Shown: positions 46,742 through 56,318 of the stretch, piece after piece
Position numbering within the stretch: the first letter of the stretch is position 1
Layout of the letters: each line of letters opens with the position of its first letter
From: Lawsonella clevelandensis
GTDB taxonomy: Bacteria > Actinomycetota > Actinomycetes > Mycobacteriales > Mycobacteriaceae
NCBI RefSeq assembly: GCF_001293125.1
Contig: NZ_CP009312.1
Coordinates: forward strand, 967,447-1,031,446
Length of the DNA stretch: 64,000 nt
Direction: 5' to 3'
Translations under genes and position numbers: made by a program
Notes under the pieces: generated by a model
The model's input: the letters and a program-made list of their open reading frames with translations, nothing else
Databases searched by the model: none
Told to the model about the DNA's origin: nothing

Positions 46742-47884
46742 TTACTCCGCCCGGAGAGCTTCCTGCACCTGAGCAGAGAGTGTAGTCATAGTTGTGGAGG
46801 TAGAAAGCTCTGCGAAAGAAGAACCAAGCGTACCTAGCGCAACGACGAAGGAAGCTTTCGGCACAAATCCGTAGGTTTCTTCCACGTGTTTTTCCTCTTG
46901 TGCCATTTTCTCCGCCGCTACTTCCCGCCTAGTCTTGCCTTCTCGCTCATCTGATGTGACAGCCTCTTCAAAAGCATTCACGAGAGAAACCGGACGGGTA
47001 TCTCGAATAGCAACGTAGACAAGCTCGGGAAGAGTCTGATTCGCAAACGTGTTGATCTTCCCCGTGGGGAGTGACTCCGTAAAAGCCTGAAGAAAATATC
47101 CAACTGCTTCGCTAGCAGCATCCTTCGACCCCAGATTATGAGCTAAACCATCAACATTGATAGTTGCATAGCGGTACAAGGTGGAGGACATCATCTGCAC
47201 CGTGCCGATCATTCCAGCTCCGGATTCTTCTGCATCCTCCACAATGTCATCAACGGCAGTGAAATAATCGAATTCAGGCTCTGTCTCATGAACACTGATT
47301 GCATGAGCTACCTGCACAGCGGCGTCGACATTGTAAGAAGAAGCATCGGCAAGCATCCTGCCAAACATGGCGACATCTACTGAGTGCTCGGTATCCAGAA
47401 TGGATTTGGCGTCTTTCTTAGCAATTTTTCCACCGTGGTTTTGTGAAATTATTTCGGCTGCGCGTGTTATTTGATGAGGACTCAAAAAAAGAAGAAATCC
47501 GGTCTCTGGGTAGGATTCTCCCCTACTACAATCTTCCTCTGTAGAGGCGCTCTTCTTAGGTTTCTCCAGCTTGATGCCTTTAGGGCCTACAGCTTTAAAA
47601 AGGTTTTCAACTCCTTGAATGACCTGTTCTACAGGCCAGTCTGGATTTTGTTCCTGCACCAATTCAGCAATTTTCCCAGGAAGTTTTTTGGAGCGAAATC
47701 CTACAAGTGAAGAATCAATGTTTTGTTCCATATATTGTCGGATAGCGCGTTTCCAAGACTGGGACGATACACGTTGGCGTGGGACACCTCCGAAAACGGC
47801 AGTTTTAGGAGCTCCTGTATCATCGCGGTTGATGAGGCTTGGGGGAACGGTATGCAAAGCGTGAATATCAACAATGAGAGTCAT
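46742..47884 (-). CDS. cas7e: Cascade backbone subunit Cas7e (CasC)
   Basis: 380 residues. Typical Cas7e features are LIVDIHALHTVPPSLINRDDTGAPKTAVFGGVPRQRVSSQSWKRAIRQ at the start, VDVAMFGRMLAD, and VQMMSSTLYRYATINVDGL. Six copies form the Cascade backbone along the crRNA. It follows cse2 after 21 bases. Confidence 0.96.
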   Translation of the reverse strand: MTLIVDIHALHTVPPSLINRDDTGAPKTAVFGGVPRQRVSSQSWKRAIRQYMEQNIDSSLVGFRSKKLPGKIAELVQEQNPDWPVEQVIQGVENLFKAVGPKGIKLEKPKKSASTEEDCSRGESYPETGFLLFLSPHQITRAAEIISQNHGGKIAKKDAKSILDTEHSVDVAMFGRMLADASSYNVDAAVQVAHAISVHETEPEFDYFTAVDDIVEDAEESGAGMIGTVQMMSSTLYRYATINVDGLAHNLGSKDAASEAVGYFLQAFTESLPTGKINTFANQTLPELVYVAIRDTRPVSLVNAFEEAVTSDEREGKTRREVAAEKMAQEEKHVEETYGFVPKASFVVALGTLGSSFAELSTSTTMTTLSAQVQEALRAE

Positions 47885-47905
47885 GATCTTCCTCTTTCTT
47901 CAGAA

Positions 47906-48544
47906 TTATTGATGAGTCGAATTGGTTTGACTGGCGCGGTAGACGCCAGTGGCAATATCTCTTCCCCAGCGGAGTTGCACACCAGGGCGGGATTTTGTGT
48001 ACGAAAGGCGACGCAGATCTTCCGCCAAAGAGCCATAATCACAAGGGATCTCTCTTCTGCGCAGAAGATTAATGAGAGAACGCATATGAATCATTCTGGA
48101 ATTCTCATTTCCAGCCAATAGCATGGCATCAACCCTCGGTTTGATCGAGGCTGATTCATTGAGACCAATTAGCATTCCACACGCTGTTGCAAATGACACC
48201 CGCGGATTATGCATAGGGCTCGTTGCGGACTCCATGTGAACCGAAAAAAGAGTCATTGCTGCAAAGGCTGCTCTCTCACTAGGAGATGGCGCATCTCCTT
48301 TACCAAGAGCTTTTTCCTCAAGACGAGGGTTTAATGTCATGAGTACGTTCTCAAATTCCAAAGGATATTTCGACGGTTCGAGAGTGGATACCCTACGTAA
48401 CGATGCCAATATCGCTCTGCTGGAGTGCATACGAGCATCGCCAGTGTTGTCTAGATAATCTTTTTGGAGATGAGTACAAGTAGCATCAACAGCAACTCTC
48501 AGTGGTGCGGTGCGGTATGCGGAAGCGTAGTCATCCGACATCAC
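47906..48544 (-). CDS. cse2: Cascade small subunit Cse2 (CasB)
   Basis: 212 residues, mainly helical and basic. SRAILASLRR, HNPRVSFATACGML and SLINLLRRREIPCDYGSLAEDLRRL fit Cse2. A dimer of it holds the displaced DNA strand. It overlaps cse1 by four bases. Confidence 0.9.
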   Translation of the reverse strand: MMSDDYASAYRTAPLRVAVDATCTHLQKDYLDNTGDARMHSSRAILASLRRVSTLEPSKYPLEFENVLMTLNPRLEEKALGKGDAPSPSERAAFAAMTLFSVHMESATSPMHNPRVSFATACGMLIGLNESASIKPRVDAMLLAGNENSRMIHMRSLINLLRRREIPCDYGSLAEDLRRLSYTKSRPGVQLRWGRDIATGVYRASQTNSTHQ

Positions 48545-50232
48545 GAAATGCCATCCTTTCTATCTGAAGTGTGAACATGGGGTTTCTTTTCAGGTGCAGT
48601 GGAGGGAAGAATTTTATTAAGTCTTCCCGCAAGCTGCCGGTAACACGTTCCTGCAGAGGTGATGCTTCCTGTAGTGGCATCAACGACCCCAACAAATGCT
48701 TTAGGGCCAGCTCCCCGCAGCAAGATTTTTGCTTGATCTTCTAAATGATGCCGAACAATCTTCTCCCAGTGAGCAGTGGCTTCAATGACCTCATCAAAGC
48801 TATTGGCGTGGAGATTCCTTAACCACTCAGTGAAAAGTGGCTCAAGGATGGCGAGAACGCAATCTGTAGGAGAGCTCTGGACGGAATACTTTCCCCCTGC
48901 TGCAACATGCAGCATGCCTGCATAACTACCAAGAGCGTCAGCCGCGTCTTTGGTTGCCAATGCAGAACGGCGGACGGCATTTCTAGACTCTGCTGAGTTG
49001 TTGGTCAAAAGGGCGGTCGGAATTCCCATACTTGTGCTAATGGTGTTAGTCACTGACGTAACTCGTGGATCATAGGCCAGCGATACCAGCTTTACGTCAA
49101 GAACGTGAGGTATTTCATCAAGTTCACTTGATAGCTCGGCTAAAGACGTGAGAATCTGTGGTTGCTGTGGAGGTTTACCTCTCCCCTCAAAAGTGTCGCC
49201 CTCTGCTATAAGCAACGCGTCCAATGACCTCCATACAGTTCTTTCAGAGTCATAGGGGCGTGGGTAAGAAACGTTATAACCCTTTTTCGATTTATTAGTA
49301 GAAAAACGGTATGGCGTCATAGGGTCAGCGCGAATGTTAGCCCCAGCATCAGGAATTCGATCCCCATTAGAGATGAGAACACGTGAAACACGATCATCTT
49401 CATCGAGGAAAAGACGAATGCGTCGGCTTTGCCATGTTGCTAAATCAGCAGGTCCTTGAGGATCCGCAGGGGATACAGGCCACATGTGTGTAGGAGAGTG
49501 TTCAGCTCGAACCCCAGGACCATCCGGTATTCTTTCCCATACAGGGTGATCGTCATTCCCATAAAGGGCACTAGCTGTTGTGTTCAAGAGGAAAGTTTCA
49601 AACAAATCCACTCCAACAACAACAGTCCCTCCAGTGAGGCCAGACCACCCTTGCCCTATGGGATAGCCTCTTCCGCCCTTAACACGTGAATCTCCGACAG
49701 CTCCCGATTTAATACCAGAGAAATCAAAAGCCTGAGTATAAACGAGCCACCGGGCCGCTTCGTCTAACGTCAGGTAGTGCTTTCGTTCGCCAGCCCGCAT
49801 GGTGAAGTAATCACTGTTAATCTCCGGCATCAGGAGACCAACCGGCTTACTATCATCATTTGTAGTATGCAGATCTGCCACTTGCATGAAAGGCATAGTG
49901 GGGTGGAGAAGATCAAAGCGTTCCTCGAATTGAGCTAAATACTCCACTACACAGCGGTCTGCTTTCTCCTCTTTAAGACGAAGCCACGTCTCTTCAAACC
50001 ACATCCCGAAATCAAAAGTATCTCCGTGGGAGACATGTGTTTCCGGATGATGAGCACGCCAAAAGATAGCCAATAGTAATCGAAGAATCGCATAATCTTG
50101 GGCAGGAGAATCCCCCTGCAAACGCACCATAGTGCTTTCCCCAGTGAAAATGTCACGTATTCCTGATGTTACTGGGTTTCCGGCAGAATCCTCTCCCTTT
50201 ACCCAAGGCTCACTCAACAATGAGTAGTTCAT
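48541..50232 (-). CDS. cse1: Cascade large subunit Cse1 (CasA)
   Basis: 563 residues. MNYSLLSEPWVKGEDSAGNPVTSGIRDIFTG at the start is typical, followed by the zinc-free large-subunit body (HPTMPFMQVADL, EAARWLVYTQAFDFSGIKSG) and a helical C-terminal bundle. It recognises the PAM and recruits Cas3. It overlaps both cas3 and cse2 by four bases. Confidence 0.94.
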   Translation of the reverse strand: MNYSLLSEPWVKGEDSAGNPVTSGIRDIFTGESTMVRLQGDSPAQDYAILRLLLAIFWRAHHPETHVSHGDTFDFGMWFEETWLRLKEEKADRCVVEYLAQFEERFDLLHPTMPFMQVADLHTTNDDSKPVGLLMPEINSDYFTMRAGERKHYLTLDEAARWLVYTQAFDFSGIKSGAVGDSRVKGGRGYPIGQGWSGLTGGTVVVGVDLFETFLLNTTASALYGNDDHPVWERIPDGPGVRAEHSPTHMWPVSPADPQGPADLATWQSRRIRLFLDEDDRVSRVLISNGDRIPDAGANIRADPMTPYRFSTNKSKKGYNVSYPRPYDSERTVWRSLDALLIAEGDTFEGRGKPPQQPQILTSLAELSSELDEIPHVLDVKLVSLAYDPRVTSVTNTISTSMGIPTALLTNNSAESRNAVRRSALATKDAADALGSYAGMLHVAAGGKYSVQSSPTDCVLAILEPLFTEWLRNLHANSFDEVIEATAHWEKIVRHHLEDQAKILLRGAGPKAFVGVVDATTGSITSAGTCYRQLAGRLNKILPSTAPEKKPHVHTSDRKDGIS

Positions 50233-53069
50233 TTCATTACTCTCTTAACCTCGAGACCCAAATCCGAAGAATAGATCACATCAAACTGGCCGACGCGGGC
50301 TGTACGCTCTTCATTGAAACGTAGAGCAACCTTGCCCTTTAACAATGGTTGTTGAGCCCAACTAGTCGGCGTCATGTTTTCTAAGTCGGTAATCACTTCC
50401 TCAAAATCTGCATCACGTCGCGTCATCCAGGCCGGCAGACGTAAAGTCACACCAGCTAGCTGTAGTGCTTGCCGAAAGGAAAGCTCCGACGTATCAAAAA
50501 TTTCTTCGATCCATGGCTCATCCATCGGACCATAGCCACCATTTCTATTCTGTTGAATAGCAATAGCTTCGATAGCTGGTTCAGCATCTCTTACCTGGGC
50601 GTACCCTTCTTCTTCAGAACGTCGAGCATTGTTGGGGGATATTAACTGCCCGAATAGAGAGGGAAGGTGAGATGATTCCCGTGGTCTTGGTATACGAAAA
50701 GTGCTCGCCCGAGACTCCGCACGGTCTCGCTGTGCATCGCTTGAAGCCCGAGATTTTTCCCATGCTTCCTGCCATTCCTCAGGCATATCCTGTTCTTCTT
50801 TATAGACACTTCTTACCAGTAGAGAAATATCATCAGGGCGATGGAACACTTGCGGAATGTGAAGGTAGGTAGTCATGAGGAGCTTCTTGTCATAGACAGC
50901 TTCTGTACCGGTATCAAAAAGAGGTACAGGTTTCTCTTCCTTAATTCCTCGGATGTATATCGTGGGTGACTGTAGTTTCAGAGGGCGATCACTCATAGGA
51001 CGTTGATGGCGGAAAAGCCTTCCAGCACGCTGAATAAGAAGATCCATCGGGGCAATATCAGTAATGAGAACATCAGCGTCTATATCTAGGCTCTGTTCTG
51101 CCACCTGCGTAGAAACGATGACAAGGCGATCTGGACGTCCAGTACCACGGTGTTGATGTGGTCCAAGGATATCCCGCAGTCGATCTTCTTTTGCTGACCG
51201 AGCTGTAGCGGTGAATGCTGAGTGATGTAACTCAACTTCCTCCGGGAACGCTGAAGTGAGCTTACGGAAAAGATCCTGAGCTCGGCGGATAGTATTACAA
51301 ATGACGAGCGCTATACCCCCGTCGGAAAGTGAGTCTTCGAGAAGATCCGCTACGGTCTCAAGTGCATCATCAATGAGAGTGAGCTGTGCCTCCATGTCAG
51401 TACGGCGTGAAGGAACCTCTTGAATGCGAACTCCCTCCTCGTTCACTATTGTGATCAGAGGATAAGCTTCGTTGTCCAGCATTGTGTATTCATCTGATCT
51501 CAAAGGCTCGCGACAACCCTCTTCCGCATAAGCCTCAACCAGTGCCTTCTTCTGCTCTGGCGGGAGAGTAGCAGACATCATGATGATGCTTGTCCCATAC
51601 CTAGCGAGCCATTGCACAGTCGTCGCTAAGTACGACGACATATAGGCGTCATAGGAGTGGACCTCATCAATGATGATGATTTTTCCCGCTAAACCAATAT
51701 GGCGAAGCATCGAGTGGCGCATCTGCAACGACAGAGCAAGAACTTGATCTATGGTTCCCACAACAATATTGGACAGAATGCCCTTCTTATTTCCAGACAT
51801 CCATTGTGAAGCGATGACGGAGCCGCCCTCAGCCTCATCAATGCCAATAGAGGTGTAGCCGTGTCGCAAACTTCTATAAAGAGACGACAATTTATTGCGA
51901 GAATGTGCGAGATATAAAGATGTCACACTGTTACTAACAGTGGAATAGCGAGTCCAGTCCACAGTACGTTGGAAGAGACCATTAGCCGTCGACATTGTAG
52001 GTGCCGCAAAGAAGATACCTTGAGAGCCCTGCTGTACACCGGCAATAGAAGCGGCCGCAAGACCAGCCTCCGTCTTCCCTTCCCCTGTGGCAGCTTCAAT
52101 AAGCATAAGGAACGGACTCCCACTGCTGCGGGCCATGTTTACTGCAGCTATTTGTACTGGTCGAGGACACATAGTAGTTGGCCAGCCGAATGATTGACGG
52201 AAAAGTTGATCTACTTCAGTAGGAAGCTTTTGTAACTGCCACGATCCAGTGAGATCAACACATTTCACTGCTCTACGCAGACGCTCTAACTGAGTACCTT
52301 CTTCATGAAGAGGGAAATAGTCCTGGTTTGAGGCGATCCAGTCAGCCATAACAATAAGACCAGTTAAAAGCTCTTCACTATCCGCCATCAGACGAATCCG
52401 CGAAGAAGAAAAAGTCTCCAGGAGCGGGCCAATGCCGCTTATATCAGCCATCCCCTCGATGAGTTCATGATGAATGGCTGCCCATTCCTCCGGGTAAGAA
52501 GAGAAAATGCTTTCTGCATCCTTACGCAGTCCAGAGTTTGACGTCATACCATGATGCGCATCTACAACATATGAGAGAGAATTAGCAAGCCTCTTTTTAA
52601 CCCCACGCTCTTGCAACCATTGTGAGACAATGCGTCCCGATGCGACAGAGTGTGGAAGACGGTCGTGGATAGAAATAAACAGAGTCTCGGCAGAATTCTC
52701 TAAACGAAGACCATGTTTCGACATGGTGGTGAATAAGTGTTGATAATCAACCCTGTCTTCTATCTGGCGTACAAAAGTAATGGTTGCTTTCCCGACATCG
52801 TGAACGCCCGATAGAAATATATAGAGGGCTCGACAATCATCCTCATTAAGGCTTAATAGCTCGGAGAGTTTCTTTTTTATCGATGGGGCAACCCATTTCT
52901 CCCACAAATATGCTGCTACACAGGCTGCATCCAGAAGATGTTGGGGGAGATTAAGCCATGCTCCTTCTTCACCTGTTTTTGCCCAAATTGCACGAGCTTG
53001 TGGGCTGCATGATTGCACCCAATCATTTTCATCTTCAGCAAATTGGAGGTAAAAATGCTTCGTAACCAT
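50229..53069 (-). CDS. cas3: CRISPR helicase-nuclease Cas3
   Basis: 946 residues, first gene of the cas operon. The N-terminal HD nuclease has GVHDVGKATITF, preceded by a His-containing segment and followed by DAHHGMTS. The SF2 helicase has EAATGEGKTEAGLAAA (motif I), IIIDEVHSYDAYM (motif II, DEVH), MMSATLP (motif III) and STQVAEQSLDIDADVLITDIAPMDLLIQRAGRLFRH (motifs V-VI). It degrades the DNA found by Cascade. The start has AGAGGG. The cas operon is visibly more AT-rich than the flanking core genes, suggesting acquisition. Confidence 0.96.
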   Translation of the reverse strand: MVTKHFYLQFAEDENDWVQSCSPQARAIWAKTGEEGAWLNLPQHLLDAACVAAYLWEKWVAPSIKKKLSELLSLNEDDCRALYIFLSGVHDVGKATITFVRQIEDRVDYQHLFTTMSKHGLRLENSAETLFISIHDRLPHSVASGRIVSQWLQERGVKKRLANSLSYVVDAHHGMTSNSGLRKDAESIFSSYPEEWAAIHHELIEGMADISGIGPLLETFSSSRIRLMADSEELLTGLIVMADWIASNQDYFPLHEEGTQLERLRRAVKCVDLTGSWQLQKLPTEVDQLFRQSFGWPTTMCPRPVQIAAVNMARSSGSPFLMLIEAATGEGKTEAGLAAASIAGVQQGSQGIFFAAPTMSTANGLFQRTVDWTRYSTVSNSVTSLYLAHSRNKLSSLYRSLRHGYTSIGIDEAEGGSVIASQWMSGNKKGILSNIVVGTIDQVLALSLQMRHSMLRHIGLAGKIIIIDEVHSYDAYMSSYLATTVQWLARYGTSIIMMSATLPPEQKKALVEAYAEEGCREPLRSDEYTMLDNEAYPLITIVNEEGVRIQEVPSRRTDMEAQLTLIDDALETVADLLEDSLSDGGIALVICNTIRRAQDLFRKLTSAFPEEVELHHSAFTATARSAKEDRLRDILGPHQHRGTGRPDRLVIVSTQVAEQSLDIDADVLITDIAPMDLLIQRAGRLFRHQRPMSDRPLKLQSPTIYIRGIKEEKPVPLFDTGTEAVYDKKLLMTTYLHIPQVFHRPDDISLLVRSVYKEEQDMPEEWQEAWEKSRASSDAQRDRAESRASTFRIPRPRESSHLPSLFGQLISPNNARRSEEEGYAQVRDAEPAIEAIAIQQNRNGGYGPMDEPWIEEIFDTSELSFRQALQLAGVTLRLPAWMTRRDADFEEVITDLENMTPTSWAQQPLLKGKVALRFNEERTARVGQFDVIYSSDLGLEVKRVMK

Positions 53070-53336
53070 AGTGCCCTCTTGCTGCCCATCTGAAGAAGCT
53101 CACTATCTACGAAAGATTCCTTAAGTAGATTTTTTCTGCCAGCTACATGGTATCGAGAGGGTGTGACATTTTTAGGCGATCGGAAAAGCGATAGAACAGA
53201 AGATCGTTGACGTTACACGTAATTTCTCCTTAGAGAAGCCGTGTGGCATCGCCGCTTGCTGGACATAACTCACTGTCACCGCAGTCAACTCATTAGGACA
53301 CGTAGTGAGGTGGAAAGCGACAGTGGCGCTGAAATG

Positions 53337-53861
53337 TTAGTTGTTGAGGTTGCGGATGCCGGCTTCTTCGAGGTCGGTGGCAATCCCCAGGGGGTTGACG
53401 CCGATGTCGCCCCAGGTGAGGACTTCTAGGGTGTCGCGCTGGCGGTTCTCCATGGCGGGGAGGGGCAGGGGGAGAGTGTGTTGGCGCTCGAACTCGGTGC
53501 GGAGGTCGGCCCAGTCCTCGACGCGGGCGATGTCGAAGGTGAGCATGGGGAAACGTTGGATGATGCCGCTGGGTCGGTCAATGCGGAAGCCGTGGATGGA
53601 GTAGAGGGGGTAGACGTGGTCGCGGAAGGTGCGGCGCACGTGCAGGTTGGTGTCGGTGATGACGAGGCGGGGACGGCGGATGAGGCCGGCTAGTCCGTTC
53701 CAGACGACGGTGAAGGCGGCGAGGATCAGAAGAATCTTTCCGCCGGTGCTGACGTTGGGCATGAAGGAGAGGGCGAAGAGGAAAGCGCCCACGACGATGC
53801 CCGCGATGCGCCAGGCAATGTTCGGCGACCATTCATACCGGATGGGAGTATCGGACGGCAT
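53337..53861 (-). CDS. PH-domain membrane protein, Rv0010c position
   Basis: 174 residues from the ATG at 53861, which has GGAG in front; a GTG at 53891 would lie inside a DnaA box. Two membrane helices (WRIAGIVVGAFLFALSFMP and ILLILAAFTVVWNGLAGL) are followed by a bacterial PH-like domain (RPRLVITDTNLHVRRTFRDHVYPLYSIHGFRIDRPSG) and a helical end. In M. tuberculosis the same kind of gene stands between ppiA and crgA. The function is unknown, possibly at the envelope. Confidence 0.85.
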   Translation of the reverse strand: MPSDTPIRYEWSPNIAWRIAGIVVGAFLFALSFMPNVSTGGKILLILAAFTVVWNGLAGLIRRPRLVITDTNLHVRRTFRDHVYPLYSIHGFRIDRPSGIIQRFPMLTFDIARVEDWADLRTEFERQHTLPLPLPAMENRQRDTLEVLTWGDIGVNPLGIATDLEEAGIRNLNN

Positions 53862-53883
53862 CAACACACACTTCTCCACAGGG

Positions 53884-54034
53884 TTATCCACATTGTGGAT
53901 GAATTACAGGGTTGTTATTCACAGAGCAACTTTTCTTAGTTGTTGTACCAGCAATCATAATACCAATCTGAGAGGAAAATAGATTGAGTCATCCACACCT
54001 CTTTTTATCCACAGCCTGTGGAATCTGTGGATAA
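53884..54034. promoter_or_regulatory. Third DnaA-box cluster
   Basis: Perfect boxes lie at 53884-53892 (TTATCCACA), 54005-54013 (TTATCCACA) and 54026-54034 (TGTGGATAA). One-mismatch boxes lie at 53915-53923 and 53989-53997. It fills the gene-free stretch 53862-54204 between crgA and the PH-domain gene, 27 kb from oriC. Confidence 0.72.
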
Positions 54035-54105
54035 CCCCTAAAGCGGCGTACGGCTGGACTGGCCCCAGTCCCACCTGTACCCACACAAAATTCCCCGATG
54101 CACAA

Positions 54106-54140
54106 AAAATCCCCGACGCCACAGCAGCATCGGGGATTTT
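54106..54140 (-). terminator. Terminator after crgA
   Basis: AAAATCCCCGA pairs perfectly over 11 bp with TCGGGGATTTT; on the minus strand the stem ends in a TTTTTTGTG run. It lies 65 bases past the crgA stop. Confidence 0.82.
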
Positions 54141-54204
54141 CACGCTAAAAACCGCTCTAGCAGCTATCGACGCTATCGAACTGCCACAAGCGCACGGCAG
54201 CAGG

Positions 54205-54468
54205 TTAGCGCCACCGCAACGTCATCAGAAGACCGATCACCATCAAACCAAAGGCAATCGCGTAGTTCCAGGCACCCAGAGTATCCACAAACGGGATAAT
54301 GCCACGGCCGGCCACCAGATAATACACAACGATCCAGACGAGGCCCAGCACCAGGCAGATACCCATAATAACGAGCCACACGATCGGCGTGGTCGCTTGC
54401 TTCACCTTAACCGGAGTACGGCTCACACCCTCAGAAAGGTCAGTCTTCGTCACTTTCGACTTAGGCAT
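54205..54468 (-). CDS. crgA: Cell division protein CrgA
   Basis: 87 residues: a basic N-terminus (MPKSKVTKTDLSEGVSRTPVKVKQATTP), then two membrane helices (IVWLVIMGICLVLGLVWIVVYYLV and WNYAIAFGLMVIGLLMTLRW) around the short loop GRGIIPFVDTLGA. This layout is diagnostic. In mycobacteria CrgA ties FtsZ, FtsI and FtsQ together at the septum. AGAGGA stands before the ATG. Confidence 0.95.
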   Translation of the reverse strand: MPKSKVTKTDLSEGVSRTPVKVKQATTPIVWLVIMGICLVLGLVWIVVYYLVAGRGIIPFVDTLGAWNYAIAFGLMVIGLLMTLRWR

Positions 54469-54587
54469 AATGTCCTCTCACTGCCACCGCACTTTGCGGT
54501 GGATTACTCTCCTAATCTACCAACGCACAGCTAAAAGGGCACATTTCGCTTACACAACAGCCCCACCCTGCCCCTAAACTAACACCT

Positions 54588-56111
54588 ATGAGCACTGAGC
54601 CAGCACCCTCTCCCGCCTCCGGCCAACCCGGCGTTGTCAGCACCGACCCCGCAGACAACACTGCCATGCACCCCGACGTCAACGCCAACCCGGGGTTCTG
54701 GCAGCTTCTCATCCTGGGCTTCCAACACGTCCTGGCCTGCTATGCGGGAGCCGTCGCCGTCCCCCTCTTCGTGGGATCTGCACTGGTCCAGGCCGGAAAA
54801 ATGGACCCCAGCTACATCCCGCACCTCATCACCGCGGACCTCCTCGTCGCCGGCATCGCCACCATCGTGCAATCCATCGGCGTCTGGCGCTTCGGCGTCC
54901 GCCTCCCCCTCATCCAAGGCTGCACCTTCTCCGCCGCCATCCCTATGGTCACCATCGGCAGCCAATATGGGCTGGGCGCCATCTACGGTGCCGTCATCTG
55001 CTCCGGGCTCTTCATCATCCTCTTCGCGCCGCTGTTCTCCCGACTGCTGCACTTCTTCCCTCCCCTGGTGACGGGTACCGTCCTCCTCATCATCGGTCTC
55101 ACGCTTATGCCGGTGGCGGCGGACTGGGTAGGTGGCTCCTGCGCCGCAAAAGCCAACGGCAGCTTCGGCTCTGGCCTCAATATCGGTATCGCGGTGGGCG
55201 TGCTCATGTTCATCCTCATCATCGAACGCTTCGGCCCAGGCTGGCTGGCCCGCGTCTCCGTCCTCGTCGGCATGATCGCAGGTTTCCTCGTCTGCATCCC
55301 CCTGGGCATGGTGAACTTTGACGGCATCGAGAAAGCTAACTGGGTAGGTGTCACCCGCCCACTGGTCTTTGGCCTGGAATTCCAGCCAGCCGCTATCATC
55401 GCCATGTGTATCGTCTCCCTAGTCACTATGGTGGAAGCCACCGGCGACGTACTGGCCATCGGCGAAGCCACCCAAACCCCCATCACTAAACGGCGCATAG
55501 CCGACGCCCTCCGCGCCGACGGATTCGCCACCGTGCTGGGTGGGTTCATGAACACCTTCCAGTACACGGCCTTCGCCCAGAACATCGGCGTACTCTCCAT
55601 CACCGGGGTGAAAAGCCGCTATGTGACGGCCTCGGCCGGCGGCATCCTCATCGTGCTGGGCCTGCTCCCTAAAGCAGCGGAGTTCATTGCTGCCATCCCG
55701 GCCCCCGTGCTGGGTGGTGCCGGCATCGCCCTTTTCGGTACGGTCGCCGCGAGCGGTGTACGCACCTTGTCCAAGGTGACCTTCACCAACACCAACATTT
55801 GGGTGGTGGCGGTGCCCACTGCCCTGGCGCTGCTGCCCGCCGTCTCCCCCACCCTGTTCTCCACCATGCCGGCTGCCCTGCAAACGTTCCTTTCCTCCGG
55901 CATCTGTATTGGTGCGGTGGCTGCGATTATCCTCAACTTGCTGTTCAATACGGGCCGTAATGCGCCGACGGAGCAGGCCGGCAAGCCTGCTGCGCACGAT
56001 GCGCCGCGTGGCGGTGAGTTCGGTGTGGAGGATGCGAACGATGACGGCAAGGGAGACGACCCGCACCAGCTGCACGAGGATGCAATCCCGCAGCGGGACG
56101 ATACGCAGTAA
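54588..56111 (+). CDS. NCS2 nucleobase:cation symporter (xanthine/urate permease type)
   Basis: 507 residues with about 12-14 membrane segments. The family signature QNxGxxxxTxVxSR is visible as FAQNIGVLSITGVKSRYV, and the substrate helix as MVEATGDVLAIGEATQ. PLIQGCTFSAAIPMVTIG and TGTVLLIIGLTLMPVA fit the xanthine/uric acid branch rather than the uracil branch. It imports a purine base with protons or sodium. A charged tail (about 460-507) is cytoplasmic. In mycobacteria this position leads into trpG and pknB/pknA, so the syntenic block ends here. Confidence 0.9.
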   Translation: MSTEPAPSPASGQPGVVSTDPADNTAMHPDVNANPGFWQLLILGFQHVLACYAGAVAVPLFVGSALVQAGKMDPSYIPHLITADLLVAGIATIVQSIGVWRFGVRLPLIQGCTFSAAIPMVTIGSQYGLGAIYGAVICSGLFIILFAPLFSRLLHFFPPLVTGTVLLIIGLTLMPVAADWVGGSCAAKANGSFGSGLNIGIAVGVLMFILIIERFGPGWLARVSVLVGMIAGFLVCIPLGMVNFDGIEKANWVGVTRPLVFGLEFQPAAIIAMCIVSLVTMVEATGDVLAIGEATQTPITKRRIADALRADGFATVLGGFMNTFQYTAFAQNIGVLSITGVKSRYVTASAGGILIVLGLLPKAAEFIAAIPAPVLGGAGIALFGTVAASGVRTLSKVTFTNTNIWVVAVPTALALLPAVSPTLFSTMPAALQTFLSSGICIGAVAAIILNLLFNTGRNAPTEQAGKPAAHDAPRGGEFGVEDANDDGKGDDPHQLHEDAIPQRDDTQ

Positions 56112-56203
56112 AGGTAGCGGCCGGCTGGTGGCATACTGAGCTACTGCGATGTGGCCGGGAACTGCCGCCCGCGCTGAACAGCACCAGCTGCGCGAGGAAA
56201 CGT

Positions 56204-56281
56204 CACCAGGCGCATAACCAGGCGCATCACCAGGCGCATAACCAGACGCATAACCAGACACATCGCCAGGTGCGTCACCAG
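56204..56281. repeat. Tandem 12-bp repeat, 6.5 copies
   Basis: Units of the form CACCAGGCGCAT alternate with AACCAGGCGCAT and diverge slightly toward the right end (AACCAGACACAT, CGCCAGGTGCGT). The array is noncoding, between the permease stop and the terminator at 56319. The remainder of 56112-56438 shows no gene. Confidence 0.85.
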
Positions 56282-56318
56282 AACTAGACCAACAACGCAT
56301 CATAGGAACGCATAAAAA

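Noticed and set aside
49375-49390. Half parS-like sequence (CACGTGAAACA) in cse1
   Set aside because: The left half does not match the palindrome, and it is inside a coding region of foreign origin.
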